Below the pieces are notes generated by a model that was given only the letters and a program-made list of their open reading frames with translations, had not been told where the DNA came from and did no database searches. From contig JAFEVB010000004.1 of NCBI GenBank assembly GCA_032629725.1, forward strand, positions 372,001-436,000: a stretch of DNA of 64,000 nucleotides. Direction: 5' to 3'. Origin of the DNA: Gremmenia infestans. Its lineage: Eukaryota; Ascomycota; Leotiomycetes; Helotiales; Hamatocanthoscyphaceae. Positions 1-12,256 of the stretch are shown in pieces (the first letter of the stretch is position 1; every line of letters starts with the position of its first letter). A program made the translations under genes and the position numbers.

Positions 1-3000
1 GCATGTTGATTTCAGCTTGGGAGGTTTTGGCCGCGGTCGTAATTTAATTGCGTTGAAGGTAATAAAACAATCCACAGTGAAAATCAACTTGCGCATTGTG
101 CATGCTGTGGGACACTATACGATGCTCAGCCTCAAGAATTCGGGCGTTGAAAAGGCTTTGTGGAAGGTTGCGTTGATGCAGCTCGTGGATGCAGGAAGCC
201 CAGTTGGCAAAGCCCTGGCCCCTGGCGCTGCGCCACCAGAGCAGAGCGCCTTGCCACATGACTCAACTTCACTGGTATCAAGAAGAAAAGAGGTATTCTG
301 TCTCAATATATATCACCGTTTTGAAAAGTATTCAGAAGACGGCACTTAACTGGATTCGAAGGATGCTATTTCCGCTTGACATAGGTACTTAAGCAACGCA
401 AGTCTCCGCCTGAACGATAGAGAGGCCACGCGGAAGCCCCAGTTTATTTAGCGAGAGTATGCTGAAATCAACCCTGTGGAGCCTAACGAGCCTCATACTT
501 GCACTTGCATTATTAGTCTACATACCGCATTTCAGGCTTTCTATTAGGCAATCCAGATTTCATTAAAAAGAGCGACCTTTGGTGGGGAATCATGATGCCC
601 ACGACTGGAGGCTCCATATACTGTAGCTTTAGTTGCCCCAAGGGTCACTAAACGTGTAGTAGTTGTCTCATATTGTATGTAATCGTATTGAGAATGGACC
701 ATTCGATCCTAACTTCCTAAAGTACACCTACCTACCTAGATATATGAAGTGTCGCCAACGCTCCCTAAAGCTTACTGTATCCTTATATACCCCACCGAAA
801 TGCCGGCCTTGTGCTGTCTTGTAAAATCTCCTGACGACCTCCAGACATTTCCAAAGTCGAGAAGCTACAGTCAACCTTTGATGACACAGTCCTACAACAC
901 AATACTAAGCCTCGAAATATCTAAAGCATTTGGTGGTCCTGCATGACTAGCAAAAATGAGGCACCCACCCCCCTCTCCTAACTACCAATTCACGGGAATC
1001 CAAAATTCTCACGTTACTCAGAAATAAGTTCTTAAGGATAAGGCAGGTGAAAAGGCAAAATATGGGCTAATACAGTCCGCTACCTCGAGAACGAGGGGAC
1101 GAAGTTATTGAGGTGACGTTTTTTGCTGAAGGCCCCGCAAGTTGTGAAATTGGTTGTTGTTGTGTACCTTAAAGTGCCCAATTTCAAGTGCCGACCTTCT
1201 AATAATTACGTGAAATTGGACAGAAATATATTGGCAACGCCAATTCCAGCAAACACCTTAGTTTATAGAGCTGCAAGTCTCGTGCTTCTTGACCCGGCAC
1301 CGGGGTTCATGCGCACAATAAACCTATTACGTGAATCTAACCTGTAGACAGGGCCATCTACACTACTCGTACCCCTAATTCTCTAGCGAGATCCACTCAC
1401 ACTAAAGAGAGCAATGCAGTCCCAGTCAATCTTTCTCAGAACTCTCGACAGCAACAAGAAATTTGACAGTGAGATCTTACTTGCTTAACAACAACTCCCT
1501 ACGTATATGACTTAAATATACCCAAGCAACCACGCCCCTCGCTTGGACTTTCAAAATCCCCTCCAAAAGCTCACGAAAACAGCATCATAACCTAGGTAGG
1601 TACTTGCGCGCAACACTTCAAAACCAGCGCAACATGAGGTTGCTTTTTTCTGACATTCATATATCTACAGATTGAATCAGAAACCGAAGCTCTATCTATA
1701 ATATATATAAACGAATGGCAGCCAAAGGCGTCAGGGTAAAAGTAATGGCAATTAGAAACTTGGCGCTTGATCCATAGTGAATATCGAACACCCGATGCCT
1801 ATATATTCCCCATTGCTCGAACTTCATTCTCTCACATCCAATGCAAAGCGGAGTTTTCCCATATTGCGCATCAGCAAGCATGAGAAGCTATCGTATCCTG
1901 CCATATCCACGCACGCTCCAAGGAAGAATTTCTTGACCATGTTTAACAACCAAGACGATGCAGGCCCTTAGATCCAAGGTCTGAAAATATAAACGCACTT
2001 TCTGAGCTCAATTTTCAGACACGACTGAATAGGAAAGCTGACAGCAGAATGTTCTTAACAAAAAACTTTACCACCATCTTCTCAAGTCATCCATGTCCTT
2101 CAGCACCTTTGATTCGCCATCAAAACGTAACCCACATAGTAGATAGAATTAAAGAAAGGAAGCACGATACTGCCCATAACATGGTCTAATAACTCCGAGC
2201 TACCTGAGCTAGGAAATTCGTATTTAATGGCCGTCCAAGACTCTCCGAGAACTAGTTTATATAACCCGAGTATACGGCAGACCAACAAGTAAACACCTAC
2301 CCTTTCCCCGACCCCTCATTCACTCATTCACTCACTACCCCAATTTGAACCCATCTACAAATTCATCAATATGTATATCTACCCCTCCTCCCCTCTCCTG
2401 TTCCCACCTTTACTAATCCCAACAGCAGACATCAAGTCATCCCGGAATGTTGTGTCCACGCGGAAACTTATGCGCGGATTAATTTCAACAGCTCCACATA
2501 TATACGTACGGTACAGCATAACCCTCCCCACGCACCTAGAAGTTTACACTATCCGTTACATGAAAACGAAAATGAAAACGACTGAATGAGAACAGAATAA
2601 TAAATGAATGAACGATGAAAACAACAGCAAAGATGTGATGACTTTCTTTGACAGTATGTTCACAACAGGCTTTCACTTGAGAAATGAGGTAAGATTTGAG
2701 AGAACAGGTGAATGAGTGAGTGCCGCGCGAGCCAAATAATTTGCACTGCTCTTGGTGGGAGAACGTGATTTCTTCATATGACAGATGATCAGTAAGTTGC
2801 AGTTCAGTAATTGAAACTTGTGGGCAGGTAGGAATATACAGGCACTTGCCACTCTTCCGAAATCTTGCAACTGGATAAGAGCACGTGCTGCATATATGGA
2901 GTCTACAGTAAAATACGATGTATCTGAAACTTAAAACTTGCTCCTCGATGTTCTGTAGCTTGGTATTCCATCCCATCCCATCCCATCCCATCCCATCCCA

Positions 3001-3083
3001 TCCCAGTACCCAACGCCCCGAAGTAACCTACCCGCCAGCCCTAATCACAAACCAAACCAGAAATATATACTCCGTAACATGAC
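1..3083. other. Gene-poor stretch at left edge
   Basis: I see no convincing gene here. Open frames are at most about 150 codons, several begin at non-ATG codons, and none shows a recognisable domain or a plausible splice chain. The stretch is moderately AT-rich and contains scattered CCTAGGTAGG/TACCTACC words. It ends in the TCCCA microsatellite described separately, just beyond the 3' end of the SDS3-like gene. Confidence 0.6.
2971..3005. repeat. (TCCCA)7 microsatellite
   Basis: Seven perfect copies of the pentamer TCCCA lie directly in tandem, starting after the sequence TGGTATTCCA. They sit about 80 bp past the stop codon of the minus-strand SDS3-like gene, so on the transcript they read as TGGGA repeats in or beyond the 3' UTR. 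Confidence 0.97.
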
Positions 3084-4767
3084 TCACCCCTCCTTCCCAA
3101 TAGGCTTAATCCTCCTCCCTCGACTACTAGTCGTCCCATCCCCCGTCGGTACACGACTCATACTCACGCCCCCCATATGCATCTCACTCGTATCTCGGCT
3201 TCGCTGCTTGTCCATCATCTCACCACCACCCTCCATATCGTCATGATCGTGCCTCGCAACAGCATCCGCTTTAAGCCAATATTTATACGTCCTAGGTTCC
3301 GTCACATTCTGCAGCAGCTCGTGCCCCCCACCATCGATATCGAGATTGCTGCCTAGGCCTTTCGCATCATTGTAAGCGCGCGCTCGTCTTATCATATCGA
3401 GTTCAGCTGCTGCGTCATCGGCACTCAGTGCCGCGGGTGCATTAGAGGCATCGCCTTTCCCCAGCACTTTTTGGGTGGTTATAGCGAGGATGTTGGGCAT
3501 CTTGGGGATCTGGCGGGTTATGGCTTGGAAGTTGCCGGGGAAGTTGAGGTCATCTAGGGCGTCGATGCCAAGGCCTGTGCTGTAATTTGGAAGTGCAGCT
3601 CCGCGTGTACTTCGAGTGGCATGTGAGTACTGCCGTTCCATGGACGTGCCACCAGGGAGAGAGTCGTCATCTTCGTTATCCGGGTCCAGCGCGCCATGCT
3701 CGGAGCTGTCTTCGGATTTGCCATTGGGTGGGGAGTCTGTGACATCAGAGAAGGGGGGGTGTCGTTGCATGTGTGTGTGCGCGGCGAGAGCGGCGACGTT
3801 GTAGGTCATTGCTAGCTCTTTGTCGGTGAAGAGCTTGTCGATGCTGTAGAGGGGCGAGTCGACTTGTTGGGTTGTGAGGTTTTGCTTCTCGGCGAACCAA
3901 AGAGGGGTACTGCTGCCATTATCCATTCGCGGCCGTGTCGGAGCTGGAGATTCGTCACTCTCTACAGCTTTGCGCTTTCGCTTGCTGCCCTCGCTGAAGG
4001 TTGGTAGTTCGTCCGCCTCTCGGCGATGTCTTGTAGCTCGCTTGCCGTGAATTCCACCTGGGCTGGCGGGATTCGCGATTCCGAATTGACTAGGATGTAA
4101 CAGCAGCGCATTGCTCTCGCCAATTTCCATTGTTTCCTTATCTCTTGATAGTCGATTCTTCTTATTCGTGACGCTGTTGATCAATCGATCGCGCAAGGTG
4201 GTGGAGAGGGCTTTGTGTTCAGAGGCGGCAAGCTTCAGTCTATAAGCATGTTCTGCTTTGAGCTCACTCAATTTAACATTGAAGTCTCTCTGCAGAAATA
4301 TTAGATCGATCAAAACAATATAGGGGGCATAAACGTACGTCGTGTAAAGTCAAAGCAGTATCTCTCTCCTCCATAGCATCATTGACCTCCCTCGCAAAAT
4401 CCATGTAAACCTTGCCAGCTCTAGGAGGAGGATTCGGCCCAATCGACTTCATCATAGTCCTCTTTATGTTATCTTGAACTAAGCCTTCAATTTGATATGG
4501 CATGCTCGGGAGGGGACTATTGCCATGGGCGTCGGCGTCCATAATCAGGTTCATGTCGATTTGGAGGGCTTGGAGCTGCTCGCGGTAGTGTGCATCTCGA
4601 TTCGAAGAGAACTGAGAGGTTATCTCGGCCAGGCGATCTGCGAGTAGAGTACGCTTCTTGTCTCTTTTAGAGAGTTGTTGCTGAGGAGGGCTGTTGGAGT
4701 GGTGTCGATCGACTCTGTGGGATGCGCCCATGACTGGGGACAGTTGAGGTGATTGACTCATGGCCAT
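3084..4767 (-). CDS. SDS3: SDS3-like subunit of Rpd3L-type histone deacetylase complex
   Basis: Two exons, 4767-4339 and 4289-3084, are joined by a 49-bp intron (GTACGT...CTGCAG, phase 0) to give 544 residues. The N-terminal third resembles the Sds3/Dep1/BRMS1 family: a basic KRDKKR start, a helix with SNRDAHYREQLQALQ, then a charged coiled-coil segment containing MEERD...LSELKAEHAYRLKLAASEHK. In that family this coiled coil holds the subunit in the Sin3-Rpd3L corepressor complex in the nucleus; that role is inferred from family. A central conserved block follows (KRATRHRREADEL and LFTDKELAMTYNVAALAAHTH), then an acidic, Ser-rich tail ending in basic RGRRIKPIGKEG. The start has two ATGs two codons apart, at 4767 and 4761. 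A second, weaker intron at the very end (GTGAGT at 3087 down to TTAG at 3041) would replace the last residues by Gly/Ala and stop at 3028. I favour the simple reading. Confidence 0.75.
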
Positions 4768-5613
4768 GGTAGTTGCAGCTGAGCTGCCGTAAAGAAGGAG
4801 GAATTGTGAGTCTGCAGTTGTAAAGTTGTAGATTGTAGACGTTTGTGGGATCCAAAAGCCGGATTTTCTTTCGGATTGAGCAATGTATTGTAGAGAGAGC
4901 GGTAAGCTAAGAACGGAGTAGCAAATATGCTATAGGTACAGGTCATTGATCCGGACCGGAATTAGTGACATTCGAATGCAACTATAAGGTGGCTGTTGTA
5001 GGTAGACTTTCGAGAATTGACAGGAGGTTATGGGAGAGAGATGGGATGGTCTTAATCCCTCCTCCAGCTTCGCAAGTCCGTACACATGATGCCCTACCCT
5101 AATCCCTGCATCTTCTGGGCCCGGTCCGTCTTTTCTCCGACTTCCGAGCCTTGTCACTTTCCGATTGCTCTGATTGGCTGCTGTTCGCTACCGAGGTATT
5201 TAGGGTTTATTACCCCTGAGTTGAGATAGAGCCTCAAAATGCAGTGCAACAAACCATACCATACCATACCTCAGACTTGCTAGTTAATGACTGACTAATC
5301 GCCCTTCCGCTCCAGTCAGTAATCATCTAGCCTTATTCTCGAGAAGCGTGTTTATATACAGTTTATATTCAACTCGGGACATATCACAATGACCTGCAGG
5401 TGTTTCTACATCTATTTTATTCATCATTTTCAGACTCAATCCTCAAAGGCTATGGTTATGTATGCTCGCCAGACTTCTTTTTGCCAAATTGTCATTAACG
5501 CCCGCCGATCTCTGAAGGTTCTCCCAAACACCATGCTCTAAAGTAAAGACCCGCAAACCCATTTTGCCCTCCATTCCCATTGTGATATGACCGTCGCTTA
5601 AGTAAACACCTCT
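4768..5613. promoter_or_regulatory. Intergenic: SDS3-like promoter and 3' flank of PARP-E2 gene
   Basis: This 846-bp gap lies between two tandem minus-strand genes. The right part (about 5390-5613) should hold the 3' UTR of the PARP-E2 gene; the left part (4768-5200) should be the upstream region of the SDS3-like gene. A short CATAC repeat sits at about 5252-5272. No gene and no clear promoter element was recognised. Confidence 0.5.
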
Positions 5614-8600
5614 TCAGCTTTCACCAGACCCGCTCGCAACATTGCCCGTACCGAAATCGCCAAAGTCGGGAGGGACCTGCCATCCATGTGTTGCGCAAGC
5701 ACGGCGATAAGCATCGATTGCCTCATAGATCCCATAGTCGCGCTGCTGCTGCTTACCCTGGCTTTCTAGACGCGCGGGTTTTGGTTCGAGGTTTGAGATT
5801 GCCATGCGCACCTGGAGAAGGACGCTCTCAATAGATGAGACGGCGCTCCAGCCAGAGTTAGTAAGCAGCTCCATACACATCGCACCACCGCCTGTAACAT
5901 GACCACCCCCTCCGTTCATGAAGGGTAAGAATCGAGGCCGAATGACTCTTACGAATGGTGGAGAGTGGGGATAGTCCTTTCCAAACCGGATTTCAAGAAC
6001 AACGCTAGTGATTCCGGCATTCTTCATGTCCTTCGCAATGGGTAGAGTTGGCTCAAAAGAGTGCAGCTCCACAATCCACTGATAGACGTTGTTGATCAAA
6101 TTGGCATCGATGTACCAGCCTAGCTCGTGAAGAGGGATCTTCTTCTGAACTTCCAGAACCTCCTTCAGATTCCTGTTCAAAGCCTTGGTAGCCATCATTG
6201 TCGCATACGCCGGGGGTTCTAACATCGGAAGACTTGATTGATCGAGGGAACCTGGGACAAAATCGGTCTTGGGAGAAAGCTTTAATGTTGAACCCCTGAA
6301 AGATTGTTAGAAAATCCGAACTTGTACCCCCACTCTCGCCGAGTAAGGTAAACTTACAATATAACCAGTTCCTCTTCCTTACCCTTGCCTCTCTCAATAT
6401 TATCTTCTTCGTCAGATAAAAGAAAGATCAAATCATCCATCTCATCGGAATCGCTCGCTGCAACTGTCGATAATTTCTCAGCCGTGATTGAATGCTTGCG
6501 TCTCTTATTTTGTCGAGTATCATCCGTATTGTCAACGCGGAAACTCCGAGACGTTAAGATAGCACACTGCGGGACACCAATCGCCTTGTTGATGGTAGAT
6601 CTCGCTGTAAATTTGGGATCTTGTGCGACTTCCAAGGAAGAATTATCTCCACTGCCATATATATTAGCTGTGTATTATTGAAAGAGGCTAAAGTGGCACA
6701 TACAGATAGGCAGGATTGGCTGAATTTTGAGCTGCAATATTGTGTGAATCCCCCGCAGCGGCCCCTGAGACTTGAACCAGAAGATATCTGCATTGGATCC
6801 AGTCGATGTGCTGCACTACTAGATAAGGTTTAGAACTTATAAACTCTGAAGGACTGCTCAACCTATTAGTATGATGAAGAACCGAATTGGTCTTGGTAGC
6901 TAGAGGCTAGAAACTCTATTGGGAGCCGGGACCCCAAATGCAGTGGAACAGACCACACAGTAGAACATGGCTTTTTACATGGGGATTTGACTGACCAGTT
7001 CACTATCTCATTCAAACTCATTGCTGAATTGATTTTCAGGACAGATCCCTGCCAGGATGTCTATATATGTACATTAGTATCCAGCATGTTTAGTTACAAG
7101 TGTTTGTACAAGAATACAGAAATTGCAACTTACAGTACTCTGCATTGCGTAGCCAACAGAAGTATTCTGATCAAGTGCATGATAAATCCCGTGACCATAC
7201 GCTCTGCCGTGGAGAGTTTCCTTAAAGTCTAGTCCACTTCGAATGATGCTATGCCAGTTTTGAAGCGGGCTGCCATGCCACGCAAACAAAGTTGGATGTT
7301 TGGGATCAAGTTTTGCTTGTTGTGTTTTAAGAGCGTTTAAAAATTTCTGCTCCTTGTCTGGAGCACCTTGAGCGAATCGGAATTGAACCCAATGCTCAGA
7401 TATACCAGAGATTCTCTGGTCAAGCTTGACTTTAGCCTTAGCAACATCTTGATCATCTTGGCCTGGGCACCTATCGACCTGCACAATGCATGAACGATTG
7501 GAAGCGATAATCCACCGAAGTAATCCCAAAGCTGCTGGCGATACACGATCATTCCAGACAAGGAGACTAGGCTCAGAGCGGCGACACTGCTGAGTGAGAT
7601 ATGTTCTCATCTCTACAACAGATGGCAAAGTCTCGAGAAGAGTGATAATCGTCTCCGACTTGGAAATGTCATCCATGTCGTCAAAATTTTTATTGTATAT
7701 TTGTAATGTTGCTGGAATCATAAACGGTGGCGGTGGGGTTGTGGCAGGGGTCGCAACAACGGGTGCATCTACGGGCGTGTTTAGAGACATGGAATCAGCC
7801 GCTTTCTGAGTGACAGCAGTTTCAGCCAGCTGGATTGTGGGAAACAGGGATGTGTCCTGTACACGATAGTGATCCGCAGGTCGACCTATAAAAGTATTAA
7901 CCTCCGTGACAAACTATAATATGAACACAACTCAACATACCACCAGTTGTCACAATGACCCAATCGCCTTTGCGGACAGGGCTTTCCCCTTGACTCCCAT
8001 TAAATACAACTTCGTGGCGATTGAAGTCTACCTTGACGTCCGTTAAGATCTCTGCGGATTCGTCACTAAAGCCGAGTGTCTTGCCTGCCTGTTGTGCACC
8101 ACGTTGGTGCATGCTCGCCTGGTAATTGGTACGGCGATCTATGACTGCGGGTACTGCAAGACTCATACCAGTAGGATATTCTCGGAGTCTTTGGTTCTAT
8201 CGATCCCGATGTCAGCTTAAGTCACGTATCAGGAGAGCGAATTTACCATTGCGCTTGAATAACAGAAGCTGACTAGGAGATCCACAACATATGGCTGAGT
8301 CATGATCTCATGCTCAACACTCGGTCCAAATCCCAGACTCATGTATTGGTAGAGGCAGAGCGGCTTGCTGCACACATATGGCTTCAGCGCGTCAAATTGC
8401 TCTTCAATCTTGTCATGACAAACAAGACAATACTCTGTACAGCGAACCAAATACCGCAAAGAAAATTGTGCAGCAATGAGAGGTACAGAGATCTGTGTCG
8501 CTTGGTAATCATCGAGGTGATCCTTAGCCAACATGTCCGGCATAGTACTTCCGTGTACGTCCTTAACGTAATATTCCTCTGGTAAATCAGCACTCGGGAC

Positions 8601-9820
8601 ATCTATTCGTGATTGATTGTCGTTGAACCAAGCCTTTGCACCAAGCCAATTCACGCCAATACTAGCTCGGATCTTAAGTAGGGAGATGAACGTCTGATTG
8701 ATAAACTCGTTCAAAGAGCTGCTGATAAAGAGATTTGAAAAGCCCGCGACTTTCTTTTCCTGTTCTTCCGAATCTGTATTCGCAGTCTCAGGGGAATCTT
8801 TGGCGTTTTTGGCAAGTTCTGTAAATGCTACAACAGCTTCGAGATGTGTAGGTTTATATTTGTTGCTGAAACCGATTCGGAAATCGATGTCTGCCGACTT
8901 GGCGGCCTCCTCCATAATGGTCTCAAAGTCCTTGTAGCCGTTGGAATATCGAATCAAAAGTACTATGTACTGCTGGGGCTCTAAATCCCAAGCTTGGATG
9001 GCTTCGTCGGAAAGTCCAAGTTTAGCAACCTGGATGGAAATACTAAGCATACTAGACACAGAGTCGGCCTTCAACCCATTCAAAATTCCTATTCTAAATC
9101 CAGCCAGCTTGACAGCTCGCAGATCTGCTCTGATGCGTCGATTAATCTTGGCAGCATCTTGTGGACTTAGCTTGATTGCAGTGGATGTTGCTCTTCCTCC
9201 ACCTGACGGATCCATGCCCCAGTCATCATCTGAACTGTAATTTTCAGATTCATCGTCCGTCATCTCCACATCTGAGACTGCGTCAGAAGCACCGTCTAAG
9301 TCAAGCGGGTCCTCTCGAGACCCCGTAGCCAGGAGCTTGAGTAACTTCTTGGAGATCGCAGCGACTAAATCTGGAATTGACATTCCCGCAGACGTTTCTT
9401 GTACAGCATCCAGAGAATTGTTTACACCTTCTGGCACATTCTCGGATATTGTAGAAATCATATATGTGTTTCCATCGGGGTATTCGCTGACATCTGTGAG
9501 GAATTAACAACATGTAGCAATTGAAGATTGCAATTATATGAAAGAGAATTGTGCAGGAAGTCAGGAAGTCAGGAAGTGTAGATGTTGCCAAAGAGAAGTA
9601 GGCCCCTGTAAGAGCAGTAACAGATTTCAGGATGGTCAAAGACGCAGAGACATAGAGACATACCCAAAGCAAGTAGGCCAATCTCAATTGGTATGCCAGA
9701 AGAAGGAACAAAGCAGATGTTGAGATCTCCATCTTCGCTGCCCTTCGCAATGCTGTTGATGCAGGGTATCTCTTGCGCAGTAACTTTCGCAACATCAGCA
9801 ATATATGCCTTTCGAGGCAT
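5614..9820 (-). CDS. RWD-PARP-UBC fusion: ADP-ribosyltransferase joined to a UBE2Q-like E2
   Basis: Eight exons give 1200 residues in one continuous frame: 9820-9664, 9493-8247, 8196-7941, 7885-7134, 7060-6996, 6853-6704, 6651-6358, 6295-5614. Every join keeps phase; introns are 170, 50, 55, 73, 142, 52 and 62 bp. Residues 1 to about 110 look like an RWD-type fold (SEDGD, SEYPDGNTY). An acidic linker and a large conserved middle follow. Residues about 740-860 form a PARP catalytic domain: WHGSPLQNWHSII (His757), YGHGIYHALD (Tyr788), SWQGSVLKINSAMSLNEIV, then PYLVVQHIDWIQCRYLLV. Residues about 1000-1180 form an E2 domain of UBE2Q type: DYPHSPPFVRVI, then GGGAMCMELLTNSGWS with the catalytic Cys at about 1114. 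RWD plus UBC is the UBE2Q layout, so the PARP domain looks inserted into an E2. Similar fungal PARP-UBC fusions are known from surveys of PARP evolution; their reaction is not established. Expected to modify proteins with ADP-ribose, ubiquitin or both. The least certain join is the 142-bp intron (GTCAGT donor). Confidence 0.88.
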
Positions 9821-10685
9821 GACTGCGGGGTGTATCGAGATGTGGAGTAATGGCTGTACGACGAAGGCTGAAGAGCAATAGTTGCAGGACAGATCGTTGC
9901 GTCGTCGTAAATGTTGAAGAGGGCCTTTGGCTACCGCGGTCTATGTTTGAAAAAGAATCGGGGCGCTCGTTGATGGTGGGAGGCTATCTTTGTTTTTATA
10001 TGCAAATGCGTCACGAAAGAAAAGTGAATGGCGAGGAGGCCAGGCTGCGAACCATTCAATCAATTCTCGAGGCGGTCTAGCGATACCGTTCTCGCGACAT
10101 ATAGAAGCTATCGAGAGCTCTTTTTGTGAGGAATGACGAGAAAATGGCTAGAAGGAGATGGCGAAGTCGAATATCAACAGTCGATGGTGTGGAAGTGGAA
10201 GTCAACTTCAGATATTTGGGTATGTCGGTCCCCCATCGAAGGCAGCAGCTGCGCAGCCTTGTGCTAGGAGGCATAAGCTAGCCAATCAAGAGCAAGCGCT
10301 GCCTACCTAAGTAGAAATGAATGTGACCTCATAAGTGCACCTATCTAGACCGTTCACCTGTTGGTAGATAGTCTTGAATAGCTTCACTTGCACCTCATCG
10401 AAAACCAAAATCTCTACTTGGTGTGAGGTAGAAAAGGATTGTCCGATAGGTGGGTAGATGCCAGCCACGTCGAGGTCGTCGAAACAAGCAAGAACGCCAA
10501 ACGCCCCTCTACTCCCCACCCCACATATACGGTACGGGACAGTACTCGTACGGTAAGCTCTGCAAGAATAGAAACACCACGGCACGGCACCACCAAAGCA
10601 CCGTACCTACCCTACCCTACCTGTCTATTGTCCACTCCCATAGCCTCCATCTCCAAGCACGGTGACAAAGCCTTCGCAATTCGTC
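9821..10685. promoter_or_regulatory. Divergent promoter between PARP-E2 and COG7-like genes
   Basis: This 865-bp region separates two divergent start codons and should hold both promoters. A CTACCCTACC-type pyrimidine-rich stretch (about 10600-10625) sits just upstream of the COG7-like ATG. Open frames here are short and unconvincing. Confidence 0.5.
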
Positions 10686-11780
10686 ATGCCTCCACGACGA
10701 CAAGCAAGTAATGCCTCATCAAGAACCGCACAACCGCAGAAATCCACTCCCAGCATTACTATCCAGCCCAAATCCACACAGATTGCAGACCCGGCCCTGC
10801 GACCATTTTTGAACCCCTCATTCGACCCCGCCGATTATCTCAATGCCACTCTCCCCTCCCTCCAGACCCCGAATGCCTCTCAATCTCCAACAGGCAGTGT
10901 CCCTCTCGCAGAATTGTCCACACAAACCCAGACGCTTCTCTCTCAGCTCAGCGCACATACCACGCGACTCACATCCACACTGACACAACTCACCGACGAG
11001 ATTCTTCGAAGCGGAAGCCGGCTAGCATACGAAGTTGAGGTGTTGCGCGGAGAAACTCTCGGGCTATCAGAAGCATTGACAGAAGGATTACAAGACGATG
11101 TCGCCAGATTTGTTCCGGGTGGGTTGGAAGGAGACCTTGCAAGGAAACATTCGAAGGGCGTAGAAGTCAATGGAAATTCGAGACGGGCTTCAATCATTAC
11201 AACTCCGAGAACGCCTATACAAGAAGAAATACCCGGCGTTGCGGATCCACCTTATATCACGAAACTACGAACTCTCACCCTCGTACGCTCCCGATTAGAT
11301 ACTGTGATTAAAACGTTTGGCGATGCGATGGCATGGACATTTCCTCCCTCCGAGGTATCAGTGACCTCGTCATTCTTATCCGTTTCCGCTCCAGAGCCCG
11401 GTTCAGACCAGCATAGCACAGAGGAGAAGGGCCAGCAAATATCAAGAAAAATACGGGATGATATTGCAGATCTACTCATTGGCGGAGACCCTATCGACGG
11501 CATCGAAGCTGCCGCAAAAAGAGTGGAGGAGCTCAAAGAGCTGGCTGTAGTATGGAAGGGCACCGCGGAAGAAAAAGCAAGAGTCAGGTTTGTAGAGTCT
11601 CTGGCCAAGCTAGTAGAAGACAGACATCGGGAGCTGCTTCGGGACTCGGGACAAGATACTCGTCTACGGCAGAGAGTTGAAACCTTGCAAGAAGATGTTG
11701 ATGTCAGTGCGGGCGAGACGAAATCTCAGGGCGGGTATGGCTTTATCAACCATTTGCAAAAGTTGAGAGGGGCTTCATGA
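10686..11780 (+). CDS. COG7: COG7-like subunit of the conserved oligomeric Golgi complex
   Basis: An intronless 364-residue protein. I start at the ATG at 10686 (MPPRRQASNAS); the open frame extends eight codons further but only to a GTG. After a low-complexity Ser/Thr/Gln-rich lead, FNPSFDPADYLNATLPSL (about residue 45) matches the FD.K.WIN-type opening of COG7 proteins. LSTQTQTLLSQLSAHTTRLT and SRLAYEVEVLRGETLGLSEAL are long amphipathic helices as in COG subunits. The C-terminal half has further coiled-coil segments (KLRTLTLVRSRLDTVIKTFGD, AAKRVEELKELAVVWKG, FVESLAKLVEDRHREL). Fungal COG7 proteins are much shorter than animal ones, which fits this length. The COG complex tethers vesicles moving backwards within the Golgi. 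It is transcribed away from the PARP-E2 gene. I am fairly sure of a COG subunit, less sure that it is subunit 7 rather than another. Confidence 0.68.
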   Translation: MPPRRQASNASSRTAQPQKSTPSITIQPKSTQIADPALRPFLNPSFDPADYLNATLPSLQTPNASQSPTGSVPLAELSTQTQTLLSQLSAHTTRLTSTLTQLTDEILRSGSRLAYEVEVLRGETLGLSEALTEGLQDDVARFVPGGLEGDLARKHSKGVEVNGNSRRASIITTPRTPIQEEIPGVADPPYITKLRTLTLVRSRLDTVIKTFGDAMAWTFPPSEVSVTSSFLSVSAPEPGSDQHSTEEKGQQISRKIRDDIADLLIGGDPIDGIEAAAKRVEELKELAVVWKGTAEEKARVRFVESLAKLVEDRHRELLRDSGQDTRLRQRVETLQEDVDVSAGETKSQGGYGFINHLQKLRGAS

Positions 11781-12256
11781 CAGGACTATAGGGAAGAATA
11801 AAGCTACACGAAAAATAATACCAATTTGATAAACCTCAGGTGGAAGTCCCTTGCTTACATTCTGCAAATTTCTGCATTTTGGTGTGGGGATCGGTTCCCG
11901 ACTTCAAACGAAATAGTTCAAGACCCAAGACGTTGCAGGATTATGGATAAAGAATTGGGATTCATAACCGAAAAGCTATAAGCATGTCTGTCCAGCAAAT
12001 ATTGAGAATCACTCGGTTAGTGAGTCGTGGCTTGCCCTTCTTGAGCTCACATTCCTACGCGAACAACACCCCTTACCAAAGAAAGTATCGTTATTATTTC
12101 TTATCTATCTTTCTAGCATCCTACAGAAACCCGCGAGCAACGGACATGAAATGAACTCAATTTTACTATCTTCTAGTGTTGAATTTATACTCCAACCTGA
12201 GTTATTCCCACCACCGCTAGGTCTCAAATAGGAATCTTCTGGTTCAAATTTCTAAC
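11781..12256. other. Intergenic, COG7-like to glycosyltransferase
   Basis: This 476-bp gap lies between two tandem plus-strand genes and should contain the terminator of the first and the promoter of the second. I see no gene or distinct element in it. Confidence 0.6.

Noticed and set aside
17..349. 110-codon open frame at the left edge
   Set aside because: It begins at TTG, has overlapping frames of similar length on the other strand, and shows no motif.
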